Of a stretch of 64,000 nucleotides of DNA, positions 46,067 to 57,816 are shown piece by piece. Where the stretch lies: positions 310,001-374,000 of the forward strand of contig NZ_JAGGKB010000001.1 of the NCBI RefSeq assembly GCF_017873335.1. The letters run 5' to 3'. Both the position numbers and the translations under genes were made by a program. This DNA comes from Thermococcus stetteri (GTDB lineage: Archaea > Methanobacteriota_B > Thermococci > Thermococcales > Thermococcaceae). Every line of letters begins with the position of its first letter. The first letter of the stretch is position 1. The notes under the pieces are model-generated. The model did no database searches and was not told the DNA's origin. It worked only from the letters and a program-made list of their open reading frames with translations.

Positions 46067-46405
46067 ATGAAGGGTCTTAAGGAATGGGACGTTAAGGTAA
46101 AGCTCGTCAGGACAAAGAGGGGAGCGATTCTCCACATGATTGAGATCGAGCCAGGACACTTCTACCTCGAGCAGAACCCCCTCAAGGACTCCTAGTACGG
46201 CGTGGCCTACAGGAAGATAAAGGAGAACTTCCCTGAGTTTTACATGTTCTGGGAGATAAAGAACAACCGCTACACTGGGAAGCTCCTTGCCGGGGCGATC
46301 TTGGAGAAGGAGGAAATAGACGAGTTCGTGACGCTCCTCGCGAAGACTGAGGACTTCAAGAAGTTTGAGGAGATCCTCGAGGAGATCGAGGAGATGGAAG
46401 AGTGA
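46067..46405 (+). pseudogene. Conserved-looking hypothetical protein with an in-frame TAG
   Basis: Starting from ATG 46067 behind GGTGATC the frame codes for 112 residues if the TAG at 46193-46195 is read through: ...LEQNPLKDS, TAG, YGVAYRKIKENFPEF... and ends at TGA 46403. The acidic C-terminus (EEILEEIEEMEE) and regular charge pattern on both sides indicate one protein. AAG to TAG at this codon would be a single change. The stop lies in CTAG. No family is recognised; cytosolic, no motifs. Confidence 0.65.
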
Positions 46406-46463
46406 GCTCGGCCCTTTTTCTTCATCATTTTCCTTCAGATACCCTAGAGGTCGTCATCGCTCG
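46404..46463 (-). ncRNA. Box C/D-like guide sRNA (candidate 4)
   Basis: Minus strand: GAGC, box C ATGACGA (46457-46451), 12-nt guide (46450-46439), D' CTGA (46438-46435), 6-nt spacer, C' ATGATGA (46428-46422), 10-nt guide, D-like CCGA (46411-46408), GCTC. GAGC and GCTC pair as a terminal stem. A minus-strand TATA-like CCTTTTAAC (about 46484-46492) predicts a start at about 46462. The second guide is short and contains an A5 run on this strand, so it may be shortened by homopolymer under-calling. Confidence 0.45.
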
Positions 46464-46564
46464 TTGTACTCTCCAGACCGAAAGTTAAAAGGATAGCGGC
46501 TCGGCCAGTATGCCCCTCGTCACCCTTCGGCTATCGTGAGGCTCCTCATCGCCGTGTTGCCTGC

Positions 46565-47719
46565 TTACAACCTGCTTAAAACCTCTTCGTACACGCTTTC
46601 GATCTCGCCTGCAACCACCTTCCACGAGTAGCGCCTTTCAACGGCCTTTCTCCCGGCCTCTCCAAGTTTTCTGGCGAGCTCTTTATCGAAGAGTATCTCC
46701 AAGACCGCCTCGGCAAGAGAAGCTTCATCGCCGGGCGGGACTAGTACGCCGCTTCCGCTTTCCCTGATGACTTCAGGGATTCCACCAACGGTTGTCGTTA
46801 CAACCGGAGCTCCAGAGGCCATCGCCTCGAGCACCACTATGCCAAATGCCTCTGCCGTTGTTGAGGGCAGGACAAAGACATCTGCAGAAGCGTAGAGCTT
46901 GGGGAGAAGTCCATCGGGAACGTAGCCCATGAACCTCACGCGGTCTTCGATGCCCAGGAACTTCGCCTGCGCCTTCAGGAACGGGAGCATCTCACCCGAA
47001 TCGACCATCACAAGGGTTGCATCGCCCCTTTCTCTCGCTATGTTCTGGAAGGCGTTGAGGAGCACGTGCGGTCCTTTCCTGACGGACATTCTGCTGACGT
47101 AAAGGATAAGGTCGCCGCTGATTCCAAGCTCCTCTTTTACCCTTTCCTTTTCCCTCTCACCAATCGGTCTGAAGCGCTCGTCATCAACGCCGTTTGGAAT
47201 TACCCTAACGGGAGAAGCAGTAAAGTGCTCTATGAAAGCTTTCGCGGCCTTGCTGACGGCTATTATTTCATGAGGGTGTTTAAGGTAGTGGCTGAAGAGC
47301 GGGAAAGTTAATCCAAGGGCCTTCCAGAGGGAAGACTCGTGGGAAAAGGATATGCTGTGGGTGGTGAGCAGGGTGGCCTTTCCAAGGCTTCTCCCGGCTT
47401 TGACCGCCTTCAGGGAAAGGGGCGTGAAGGCGTGGTGGGCATTGACAACCTCAAAATCCCTGAGAAACTCGCCGATTTCCCTGTTCGATTTAAGGCTGTA
47501 AGTCACGTTTATCCCGAGCACGGGGCTGACAATGCCGGGAACCTTGACGAGCCCGATTCCAAGTTCTTTAAGCTCCTCTTCCTTTCCAGTCCTCAGGTCG
47601 TTGGTTATTATTGAAACCTCGTGGCCGCGCTTTCTAAGATAGATCGCAAGCTGGTGCACGTGTGTGGCGACGCCGCCTATCTTAGGATAGTACCAGTCGC
47701 TTACGAGGGCGATTTTCAT
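46565..47719 (-). CDS. Glycosyltransferase family 4 protein
   Basis: A 384-aa GT-B fold glycosyltransferase. The N-terminal acceptor domain starts MKIALVSDWYYPKIGGVATHVHQLA and the C-terminal nucleotide-sugar domain has VIPNGVDDERFRP, LYVSRMSVRKGPHVLL and the EAFGIVVLEAMASGAPVVTT segment with the conserved E-x7-E. It probably adds a sugar to a lipid or glycan. It overlaps the following (upstream on this strand) flippase-like gene by 4 bases, so both may serve one glycolipid pathway. Confidence 0.93.
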   Translation of the reverse strand: MKIALVSDWYYPKIGGVATHVHQLAIYLRKRGHEVSIITNDLRTGKEEELKELGIGLVKVPGIVSPVLGINVTYSLKSNREIGEFLRDFEVVNAHHAFTPLSLKAVKAGRSLGKATLLTTHSISFSHESSLWKALGLTFPLFSHYLKHPHEIIAVSKAAKAFIEHFTASPVRVIPNGVDDERFRPIGEREKERVKEELGISGDLILYVSRMSVRKGPHVLLNAFQNIARERGDATLVMVDSGEMLPFLKAQAKFLGIEDRVRFMGYVPDGLLPKLYASADVFVLPSTTAEAFGIVVLEAMASGAPVVTTTVGGIPEVIRESGSGVLVPPGDEASLAEAVLEILFDKELARKLGEAGRKAVERRYSWKVVAGEIESVYEEVLSRL

Positions 47720-48321
47720 TTTCCGGCACCTCCACCAATGCTCCGATAAAAAGCCACCGTACCGACTATCGAGTAGACGTACTGGAAGAGGAACTTGTAA
47801 GTGAAGGCTGTCAGAGCGGCTTTTGTTGATGCCCCAATCCCAAGGACTATCCCCATCTCATTCGCCCCGAAGCCACCTGGGATACCCGCGAGAGAAGCGA
47901 AGAGGACGCTCATCAGGAAACCGTAGAGTGCTCTGCTGAGGGGCACTTCCAACCCAAAAGCCTTCCCAACTACTACTATACCAAAGACCTGAAGCAGGAT
48001 CACGGCGAGCGATAGAAGGAACGACAGTGCAAAGGCTTTTGTGTTCTCCTTCGCCTTCTTCCACCCAGAATATCCTCGTTTAAGATAGCCCCTGAGCAGT
48101 GCCGCGACCCCCTTTAGGCCGGAATTTTCCCAGAAGGCCAAGAGAGAGTCCAGGGTTTTATAGAGGCCCTCCTCCCAGATCAGAGAGATGGCAATAAGCA
48201 CGAGGAGGATAAGCCCCAGCTTTGTGAAGCCCACGAATATAAGCGCCATTGAGAGAAGAACCACGGCCTCCGTTGTAATGCCGATGGCCAGGGCCGATGA
48301 AGCACCTGCTCCAGCTCGGCC
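47716..48321 (-). pseudogene. Lysylphosphatidylglycerol synthase/AglD-like membrane protein, N-terminus missing
   Basis: The frame covers about 200 residues with at least four membrane helices and the family block GIPGGFGANEMGIVLGIGAS. Homologous-looking sequence (SSALAIGITTEAVVLLSMALIFVGF) extends upstream to about 48,305 but then meets a stop at 48324 with no start, so the first 100-150 residues of a normal protein of roughly 300-340 aa are absent. The frame breaks where a truncated regulator gene begins on the other strand. The partner glycosyltransferase gene is intact and overlaps its 3' end. Confidence 0.75.
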
Positions 48322-48470
48322 TCATAGAGCGCAAGCTCGTAAACCGCGGGTGGCTCGGGTACATCTACTACGCCAGAAACCCCGCCGAGGCCATCAACGA
48401 ACTGCTCAAAAGGATCGAAGATGTCCTCCAGAGCATTGAAGAGGCGACCGCCAAGAACTTAAAAGGATAA
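48297..48470 (+). pseudogene. C-terminal fragment of an HTH transcription regulator
   Basis: A 57-codon frame reads QLGLIERKLVNRGWLGYIYYARNPAEA followed by a helix (ELLKRIEDVLQSIEEATAKN). This is the recognition-helix end, wing and dimer helix of an ArsR/TrmB-like regulator; the first two HTH helices are missing. No RBS precedes the first ATG. The fragment abuts the truncated membrane protein gene, so both lost their 5' ends at one break. Confidence 0.6.
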
Positions 48471-48485
48471 AGGAGACGTGAAAAA

Positions 48486-50806
<2,321 letters not shown>

Positions 50807-50849
50807 GATGAACACCTCCGTACATGAGACCAAATCTGGACATCTAAAG

Positions 50850-50876
50850 GTTCACAACTCTGAGTGCTTATAAACC
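50850..50876 (-). promoter_or_regulatory. nfn promoter with a SurR-like half-site
   Basis: TATA box GGTTTATAAGC (50876-50866) is followed by GTTGTGAAC (50858-50850), which fits the GTT-n3-AAC half of the redox regulator SurR's site. The second part (n5-GTT) is not seen, so SurR control is only a possibility. Confidence 0.35.
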
Positions 50877-50980
50877 TGTTGTTAACCAAAGGTTTAGAAC
50901 GGTGAAGGTTTTTCAGTGCGACCTTGAAAGAGTGGAAGAAACGTTTTTAAGTGGCCGCGAGAAGTGAGCCGGGGGTACGT

Positions 50981-51187
50981 ATGAAGAAGGTTGCGTACAC
51001 TTTCGCTGTAATAATGGCCGCCTTCGGCATGTTCCTTCCGCTGGTCTATGGGGCAGTACCCGCTGTCCAGAGGCTCCTGGGTAAGAACCCACTCCTGAAA
51101 TCCCTCGGAATCTCCCTCATATTCTGGATTCTGGCGTACATCCTGCTCGAGGAAGAAGAGAGGAGAGCTGACCTCACAGCTTCCTGA
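50981..51187 (+). CDS. Small protein with two membrane spans
   Basis: A 68-aa protein with two hydrophobic helices (about 4-24 and 43-60, LGISLIFWILAYILLEEEE) joined by a short basic loop, and an acidic tail. Family unknown to me. ATG 50981 follows GGGGGT, and TATA-like CGTTTTTAAG lies near 50941-50950. It converges on trmI and overlaps it by 14 bases. Confidence 0.7.
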   Translation: MKKVAYTFAVIMAAFGMFLPLVYGAVPAVQRLLGKNPLLKSLGISLIFWILAYILLEEEERRADLTAS

Positions 51188-51935
51188 GGAATGTTATGTA
51201 GCCAGTGTGGGACAGCATGGTAGTTTTTGGCCTCATGCACTCCCTCTTTACTTCCTGTTCTCTAACGAGAACCTCCACGACCCTCGGCTTCATGAACTCC
51301 CCCTTGAACTCCTCAAGTGCCCTGAAGAAGCGGTGCACCTGGTTCATGCATGGAGTATAGGCAACGAAATATCCTCCAGGCTTCAGAACGTCAACTGCAT
51401 GTGGCAGGACGTTCTCAGGCTGGGGAAGGTCGAGGACTATGTGGTCGGCCTCTTCCTCATCTATACCGTCGTATATGCTCTTGTTTTTCAGGACTACCCT
51501 GTCGGAGAAGCCCGCAAGCTCCACGTTCCTCCTCGCTATCTCGTAGAAGTCCTTTCTAACCTCGTAGCTTATGACTCTTCCCATCGGCCCAACTGCGTTC
51601 GCTAAAAAGAGGGTGAGTGCCCCGCTTCCCGCTCCTGCCTCGATGACCGTGTCGCCAGGGGATATCCCAGCGTAGGCAATGATTATTCCCGCGTCCTTCG
51701 GGTGGACTATCTGGGGGCCCCTCTTCATCTTGGCTATGATGTCGTTGATATCAGGCTTGAGGGCAGTAAACGTCTCACCCCTGTGGCTCTGGATTTTCGC
51801 ACCGTAGGGCGTTCCTATAAGCTCTCCAAGGTCTAGTATGCCCAGGTCAGTGTGGAACTTCCTCTCTTCGACAGTTACAAGGTACCTCTTACCCCTAGGA
51901 TCGACGAGGAGAACCCTATCACCTTCTGATATCAT
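51174..51935 (-). CDS. trmI: tRNA (adenine-57/58-N1)-methyltransferase
   Basis: A 253-aa class I methyltransferase. The N-terminal beta domain (MISEGDRVLLVDPRGKRYLV, then GELIGTPYGAKIQSHRGETF) precedes the SAM domain with VIEAGAGSGALTLFLANAV, SYEVRKDFYEIARRN and the product-site block DHIVLDLPQPE. TrmI forms m1A at 58, and in Pyrococcus also 57 on the way to m1-inosine. Its start overlaps the stop of the DUF257 gene by 4 bases (ATGA), so both are co-translated. Confidence 0.94.
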   Translation of the reverse strand: MISEGDRVLLVDPRGKRYLVTVEERKFHTDLGILDLGELIGTPYGAKIQSHRGETFTALKPDINDIIAKMKRGPQIVHPKDAGIIIAYAGISPGDTVIEAGAGSGALTLFLANAVGPMGRVISYEVRKDFYEIARRNVELAGFSDRVVLKNKSIYDGIDEEEADHIVLDLPQPENVLPHAVDVLKPGGYFVAYTPCMNQVHRFFRALEEFKGEFMKPRVVEVLVREQEVKRECMRPKTTMLSHTGYITFLRKL

Positions 51936-52543
51936 GTCTTTCCTCCCCCGATTACAAGCCTCCCGCCAGAGATTTCGGCGATTTTTGTACTCAGCTCCTC
52001 CAGGATTCCAATATGTTCCTCTTTGAGTATGCTGGTGTTAACGAAGTTAATAATGGCGATGTCTTCGATCGGTATCGTACTGACCGCCGTTAATATTGAC
52101 TTCAGGGCTTTCTCAGGGTTGAAATAAATGTAATGGGAAAGGCCGAACATTACCACGTATCTAGGCTTTTTGGGAAGGCGGGAAACCCTGCTTAAGATTG
52201 AGTAGTAGTTTCTCAGGAAGTTCTGAGGCTCGTAGGTGGGGACAATGTCCTCAAGAACCTCTCCATAGGAGATAGCCCCTGGACCAACTTTAATGACCTT
52301 TATCTCCCTCATGACGTCGAGGATTTTCGTATACTCTATCCCGCTGGTCTTTGCAAACTTTCTCACGAGGATTTCCCCAATGCCCCAAAAGTCAATTGAG
52401 ACGATTCCATGATCGTGAAGGGAGGGTATCACCTCGCCCCAGGCTACTCTCTCCACGGGTTCGGTGGATGTGTACTTGATTAAAACTATGTCACCCGGCA
52501 TGACCGCTGTGAGAAAGTCAGTGGGGATTCTTTCATTAGACAC
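51932..52543 (-). CDS. DUF257 family protein
   Basis: A 203-aa protein of a family restricted mainly to Thermococcales (DUF257), distantly like RecA-fold KaiC relatives: MPGDIVLIKYTSTEPVERVAWGEV resembles a P-loop strand without a Walker A lysine. Further blocks are GIVSIDFWGIGEILVRKFA and VVMFGLSHYIYF. No activity is known. The start is GTG 52543, 4 bases after GGTGAT; a TATA box (GTTTAAAAG) lies 30 bases upstream. Divergent from the SRP19 gene. Confidence 0.75.
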   Translation of the reverse strand: MSNERIPTDFLTAVMPGDIVLIKYTSTEPVERVAWGEVIPSLHDHGIVSIDFWGIGEILVRKFAKTSGIEYTKILDVMREIKVIKVGPGAISYGEVLEDIVPTYEPQNFLRNYYSILSRVSRLPKKPRYVVMFGLSHYIYFNPEKALKSILTAVSTIPIEDIAIINFVNTSILKEEHIGILEELSTKIAEISGGRLVIGGGKT

Positions 52544-52601
52544 TCCCATCACCAGAAGGGTTTTTAATGACTCAACTTTTAAACCTTGCCAGGTGAAGGA
52601 A

Positions 52602-52928
52602 ATGAAATTCGTCGTGTGGCCGAGCGAGATAGATTCAAGGCTGCCCAGGAAGTACGGCAGACTGGTTAAAAAAGCGGTTGCCGTTGATGCCCCCACCATC
52701 GATGAAATACGCGACGCCGCGGAGATCCTTGGTATGAAGGTTGTTGAATTCGAACCTGAAAAGCTAAATCCACGTCTCTCGGGCATTGATGAGGAACTCA
52801 GAACCAAAGGGATGCTGAGAATTGAGAGTCCATACCCCAAGGGGAAAAGCCTTAGGATGATCTGCGAGAAAATCAGAGAACTCAGGGCAAAGAAGCGTAA
52901 AGCCCACGGTAAGAGGAAGAAGAGGTAA
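52602..52928 (+). CDS. srp19: Signal recognition particle 19 kDa protein
   Basis: A 108-aa RNA-binding protein that clamps helices 6 and 8 of SRP RNA so that SRP54 can bind. Core segments are VVWPSEIDSRLPRKYGRLV, DAPTIDEIRDAAEILGMKV and the basic tail with KRKAHGKRKKR. ATG 52602 follows GGTGAAGG. It abuts the small Lrp-like gene on the other strand. Confidence 0.95.
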   Translation: MKFVVWPSEIDSRLPRKYGRLVKKAVAVDAPTIDEIRDAAEILGMKVVEFEPEKLNPRLSGIDEELRTKGMLRIESPYPKGKSLRMICEKIRELRAKKRKAHGKRKKR

Positions 52929-53171
52929 TCACCCCTCCTCTGTCTCCACTACTATTGCTGTGGTCGTGTCGATAACGCCGTCAATGTTGTGTATGTCGTG
53001 GAGGATCTTTCTGGTCAGCTCGCCAAGGTCCTTGGCCTCAATGTGGACTATCGCGTCGTAGGGGCCGGTGACGGCATCTGCCTTCGTAACGCCCGGCATC
53101 TTTCTGAGAGCCTCTATAACGCTCTCGACCTTCCCAATTTCAACAGTAAGCAACACGTAGGCCCTGACCAT
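52929..53171 (-). CDS. Stand-alone Lrp/AsnC ligand-binding (RAM) domain protein
   Basis: An 80-aa protein that is just the alpha-beta effector domain of Lrp/AsnC regulators (YVLLTVEIGKVESVIEALRKM, then VTGPYDAIVHIEAKDLGELTRKI), with no DNA-binding helix-turn-helix. Such domains form rings or bind full-length Lrp proteins and sense amino acids. Its neighbour at 53393 is a peptide transporter gene, which would suit amino-acid sensing. ATG 53171 follows GGTGGTTACC. Confidence 0.88.
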   Translation of the reverse strand: MVRAYVLLTVEIGKVESVIEALRKMPGVTKADAVTGPYDAIVHIEAKDLGELTRKILHDIHNIDGVIDTTTAIVVETEEG

Positions 53172-53392
53172 GGTAACCACCTCGGAGTTTTACGATATTA
53201 TTTCAACGGGCGTTAATTTAAGCTTTTCGCAGGATCCCTCTATTCAGACACTGCTACCCATGGAAGTTTTGGAAATATACATTAAAGCGCATTTTTCATA
53301 TGGACACAATAAGACTGCCATCGAAAGATTTATTATATACTATCTAGATACTAAGAATGCCCCAATGTGTTTAATTCCGGAGGGATGCCCAC

Positions 53393-55514
53393 ATGAAGTC
53401 AGGCGGCAAAATCGTTGCCCTTTTGATTTTGTTTTTAATGGCCTTCTCAGTAGCTGCCAGCGGCTGCATTGGTGGCGGCGGACAATCAACAGCTACTTCT
53501 GCGTCCTCAGGTACGTCAACTCAGACAACCTCCAGTCCGTCAACCCCCCCAGGTCGGAATCCTTGAGATGGGAAAGGTCTACGTAATAGCCACCGATAAG
53601 AGCGTCGTTGTTGTTGGTCCGAAGGGCGAAAGCCCGACCGTAAAGCTCCCGAGCGGAAAGAAAGTTATCAAGGTTCAGTATGAGGTTGATGCGGAGAACA
53701 CTCCATCAGTTAAGGACCTTATGGACCAGGGTCAGGGATTCGGTGCTATTAACCCAGCCTTCTTCCGCGATGAGCACGTTGATGCCCTCGTCGTCGCGGC
53801 AAGGAGGGAAACCGACCCCACGATAAGGACTGAGCTCTTCAAGGCCCTCTACATCCTTGGAAACTACTTTGTCCCAGAGGCCATCCTCGGTCAGAACAAG
53901 CAGCTCCGCGTCTACTGGAGCTGGGTGAAGGGACGCTACTACCACCCGACCCTCGCCGAGCGCTATGACTTTCTCAGCGAGGACCCGAACGCTCCTACCG
54001 TTGACATCGGAATCAAGGACTACAAGAACGACCCGAAGACCTACGTTATAGCCACCTTCGGCTGGCCGGAGAGCTTTGACCCTGCCTGGACGTATGAGAC
54101 CTTTGGATGGGAAATCTGGCACGAGATAGGCGACACCCTCGTCACCTACTGGAAGGAGGACACTGAAGAAGTCAGCCCAGACCTTGCCGTTGCATGGGCA
54201 CACAACAAGGACGGTACCGAGTGGTACTTCCTCATCAGGGGTGGTGTAAAGGCCTACAACCCGTGGAACGACAAGACCTACCCAATAGACGCTACCGATG
54301 TTGCCTTCACCTTCCTCCACGTTGAGAGGCTCGGCCACTCCGTCAGCTGGATGGTGGACAGCTTTATGGACGTCAACCACTCCGCTGCCCTCACCGAGGA
54401 CGAGTTCAACCAGTACCTCAAGGAGCACCCACTCATCGCCGAGTACAACGGCAAGAGCACCGAGATAAAGAGCCTCGACGAGCTGAAGAAGTTCTTCGGC
54501 TACAGCGGTGAAACCGCTGGAGTCTTCAAGCTCGTCCTCCCACAGCCCTACGCTCCTGTCCTCGGAATCCTCGCCGACCCATTCCTGAGCGTCGTTCCGA
54601 TGGAGTACCTACTCGGCGACAAGTACGAAGAGGCCCTGAAGGCCAGCGACAACGGCCACGACCCGAGCGCCTGGTGGAACTACCTCCAGCAGGGACAGGA
54701 CGACCCGACCCACCAGCTCATGCACCAGAAGCCAGTCGGAACTGGCCCGTTCTACGTCAAGGACTACCAGGAGAACAGCTACATTGTCCTCGAATACAAC
54801 CCGCACTACTGGAACGCCACGAGCAACCCAGGCCACACCAAGGTCATCTACGTCCTCAACAAGGATGCAATGGCAAGGATACAGCTCTTCAAGACCGGTA
54901 CCGCTGACACCGTTGCCGTCCCACCTGACAAGCTCGACACCGTTAAGGGACTCGAGCTCAACGGCTTTAAGTCAATAGTCCAGACCGACATCCTCGAGCC
55001 GATACTGACCTTCATCGTCTTCAACACCCAGAAGGAGCCCTTCAACAACCCGAAGGTCAGGCAGGCGATAGCCTACGCCATTCCGTACGACCAGATAGCA
55101 AAGCTCGTCTACAACAACCTCCTCGAGAGGAACTACGGCCCGATACCCAAGCCGTGGCCGGGCTACATCGAGGAGGGCATCATCAAGTACAACTACAACC
55201 TGGCGAAGGCCCAGCAGCTGCTCAAGGAAGCCGGCGTTGACCCGAGCAAGTACAGCATCGAGCTGATCTACAACGAAGGAAACACCGCCCGTGAGAAGAT
55301 AATGACCTACCTCCAGAACACCCTCACCCAGCTCGGCTTCAAGGTCACCGTGAACAGCTACAACTGGCCGACCTACCTCAGCAAGACCGAGCACGGCCAG
55401 TACGACATCTACGTCGTCGGTTGGGTTCCAGACTACCTCGACTCCGACAACTGGGTCGGTCCGTTCCTCTACGGTGCCACCGAATTCAAGAGTGTTGAGG
55501 TTACGACGAGCTGA
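53393..55514 (+). pseudogene. Peptide ABC transporter substrate-binding lipoprotein, frameshifted, apparently permuted
   Basis: ATG 53393 opens a lipoprotein-like signal peptide ending ASGCIGGGG and a Ser/Thr-rich linker. The frame then breaks; reading the C7 run at 53544-53550 as C8 joins it to the long frame (PPPQVGILEMGKVYVI) to 55514, about 707 aa in all. SBP_bac_5 features follow: FGWPESFDPAWTYE, PDLAVAWAHNKDGTEWYF, DATDVAFTF, VGTGPFYVK. The segment NPAFFRDEHVDALVVAARRETDP to SWVKGRYYHPTLAERY looks like the usual C-terminal end of this family but precedes the N-terminal domain, and the protein stops early after GWVPDYLDSDNW. It would bind peptides outside the cell for the permeases encoded downstream. 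Confidence 0.82.
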
Positions 55515-55623
55515 TTTTCAGTTCTTTCTTTTTCCCGTCTTTTTCGGTTTTTTATAGATCCTGAAACGTAAATTTATAAGTTTTGAGCACCATTGAAACG
55601 TGACAGTAATCAGGGGTGATCGG

Positions 55624-56624
55624 ATGGCCAACCTGAAGAAGTTCCTCGTGAGGAGAACTCTGACGTTCATACCGACCATAATCGGAGTCACCCTGATAGT
55701 CTTCCTTATCGCGTACGTCATTCCGGCAGACCCGGCGAGGGCCTGGGCTGGCGGAGAGAAGGCAAGTCCGCAGGCAATAGAGAGGGTCAGACAGCAGTAC
55801 CACATGAACGACCCCTGGTACGAGCAGTACTGGTTCCTCATCAGCAGTCTCGCAAGAAACAAGCTGATAGACCCCAGGACGTCCAACTACGTGTTTGACG
55901 ATGTGGGCAAGTACTTCCCAGTCACATTCGAACTGGCGCTGATAGCGTTCGTTTTCATAATAATTTTGGAATCCCGCTCGGTATAATTGCGGCCCTCAAG
56001 AGGAACACGTGGATCGATACAGTTGTGAGGATCTTCGCACTCACTGGCGTCTCCATGCCCGTTTTCTGGCTGGGTTACCTGCTCATCTACATCTTCTTCG
56101 TGAAGTGGCGCGTCATAACCCTCGCCGGCTTCCCGGCACCGCCCGAGCACACGATAACCCACATCCCGATGATAGACGCCCTCCTCACCGGAGACTTCAA
56201 GACCTTCTACCAGCACCTCCACAGGCTATGGCTCCCGGGATTCACGCTCGGTTTCATGAGCTCAGGTGTACTGGCAAGGTTCGTCAGGAACTCCTTCCTT
56301 GAGGCCCTCAGCAGCGACTACGTTGCTTTCCTCAAGGCCAAGGGCGTCCCCAAGCTGAGAATATACCGCCACGCCCTCAAGAACGCCCTCGTCCCGATAG
56401 TTACAGTGCTCGGCCTTCAGTTCGGCGGGCTCCTCGGCGGAACTCCGATCACCGAGACAGTCTTCGGCCTTCCGGGAATGGGTTCCTACGCGATAGACGC
56501 AATCAGCAACCTCGACTTCCCGGTGGTGGTTGCGATAACCTTCGTCTACGCCATGATCTTCGTGACGACCAACCTGATAGTTGACATCCTCTACGCGGTC
56601 ATAGACCCGAGGGTGAGGTACTGA
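55624..56624 (+). pseudogene. Dipeptide/oligopeptide ABC permease DppB/OppB, one frameshift
   Basis: About 333 aa when repaired. The first frame has the N-terminal membrane helix (RTLTFIPTIIGVTLIVFLIAYVIP), a long outside loop, and breaks at FVFIII. Reading T4 at 55964-55967 as T5 continues into FGIPLGIIAALKRNTWIDT and the rest. The cytoplasmic EAA-type loop DYVAFLKAKGVPKLRIYRHALKNALVPI and ETVFGLPGMGSYAIDAI are diagnostic. ATG 55624 follows GGGGTGATC. dppC starts 10 bases after the stop. Confidence 0.87.
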
Positions 56625-56634
56625 GGTGGTTGAG

Positions 56635-57816
56635 ATGCAGGAGGAGTACAAGAAGGGCATCCTCGACAGGCTCGCCGATAAATTTGTTGATCTCCTCGGC
56701 TCGTTCATATCACTCTTCAAAAAGGACTGGAAGAAAAAGAACCGCTCCAAGATGGAAGAATGGCGTCTCATGCTCTACGCCCTCAACCGCTCGCCACCGG
56801 GCCTCATAGGTCTTGCCCTCGTCCTCATGTTCGTCTTCCTCGGAATATTCGGCCCGTTGCTGGCCCCCTGGAACTACAGGTTCTTCCCATCACTGTACAA
56901 CCCAGATACATACCTCGCTCCACCGGGCTCAACTTTCACACTCAACGTTACCGAGCTTAAGGACGGCCAGTTCATCAACTACATGACCCAGATCCACTAT
57001 ACCCTCGGTGCCGACCACTACGGCAGAGACCTCGTCAGCCTTATCCTCTACGGTGCAAGGGTCTCCTTTGTAATCTCAATAATAGTCATAGTCCTTGGAG
57101 TTCCACTCGGCATAATACTAGGACTCATAGCTGGCTACTACGGCGGCAAGGTTGACGAGCTGATAATGCGTATAACAGATATGTTCCTTGCCTTCCCCGC
57201 GCTGATACTGGCAATAGCCTTCTCGGCGGTGCTCCCACAGAGGCTTCAGCAACTAATATCTTCTCACGTGATCTTGGAAAAGCTCACCCTCTGGCTCTTC
57301 GCACTAAAACCTGAGGACGCCGGCAACCTCGGAAAGCTCTTGGCTGTCATATTCGCAATGATCATAGTCTGGTGGCCTGGCTACGCAAGGATAACGAGGG
57401 GTTCAACGCTCACCGAGAAGGAAAACCTCTACGTCGAGGCGGCGAGGGCAATAGGCCTAAGCTCAAGGACGATAATGTTCAGGCACATTCTCCCAAACAT
57501 CATAGGCCCGATACTCGTCTACGTTACCCTGGACTTCGGTGGAGTCGTTCTGATGGAGGCAGGTTTAAGCTTCCTCGGACTGGGTGCGACGCCGCCGATA
57601 GCGGACTGGGGTAGGATAGTCTACGACGGCTCCCAGTACTTCCCGGAGAAGTGGTGGCTGGTTACGTTCTCGGGCTTCATGATCATGCTTGTTGCACTCG
57701 GCTGGAACCTGCTTGGAGATACGCTCAGGGACATCCTTGACCCGAAGACGAGGAGGAGCATCGAGTTCAAGGTGAAGAAGGCCAAGCAGATGGAGGAGGG
57801 TGAGAACAATGCCTGA
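56635..57816 (+). CDS. Dipeptide/oligopeptide ABC permease DppC/OppC
   Basis: A 393-aa second permease subunit. The N-terminal cytoplasmic part is long and basic (about 50 residues); then six membrane helices. The periplasmic-side block LGADHYGRDLVSLILYGARVS and the EAA loop EAARAIGLSSRTIMFRHILPN are family signatures, as is LSFLGLGATPPIADWGR near the end. ATG 56635 follows GAGGTGG. It overlaps the ATPase gene by 8 bases. Confidence 0.94.
   Translation: MQEEYKKGILDRLADKFVDLLGSFISLFKKDWKKKNRSKMEEWRLMLYALNRSPPGLIGLALVLMFVFLGIFGPLLAPWNYRFFPSLYNPDTYLAPPGSTFTLNVTELKDGQFINYMTQIHYTLGADHYGRDLVSLILYGARVSFVISIIVIVLGVPLGIILGLIAGYYGGKVDELIMRITDMFLAFPALILAIAFSAVLPQRLQQLISSHVILEKLTLWLFALKPEDAGNLGKLLAVIFAMIIVWWPGYARITRGSTLTEKENLYVEAARAIGLSSRTIMFRHILPNIIGPILVYVTLDFGGVVLMEAGLSFLGLGATPPIADWGRIVYDGSQYFPEKWWLVTFSGFMIMLVALGWNLLGDTLRDILDPKTRRSIEFKVKKAKQMEEGENNA

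Noticed and set aside
48188-48439. 83-codon plus-strand frame across the break at 48.3 kb
   Set aside because: Pro/Ala/Arg-rich shadow; overlaps the membrane-protein coding strand and a better HTH fragment in another frame.
53706-54428. 240-codon minus-strand frame opposite the peptide-binding protein
   Set aside because: Val/Gly/Leu-rich complement of a well-supported coding sequence.
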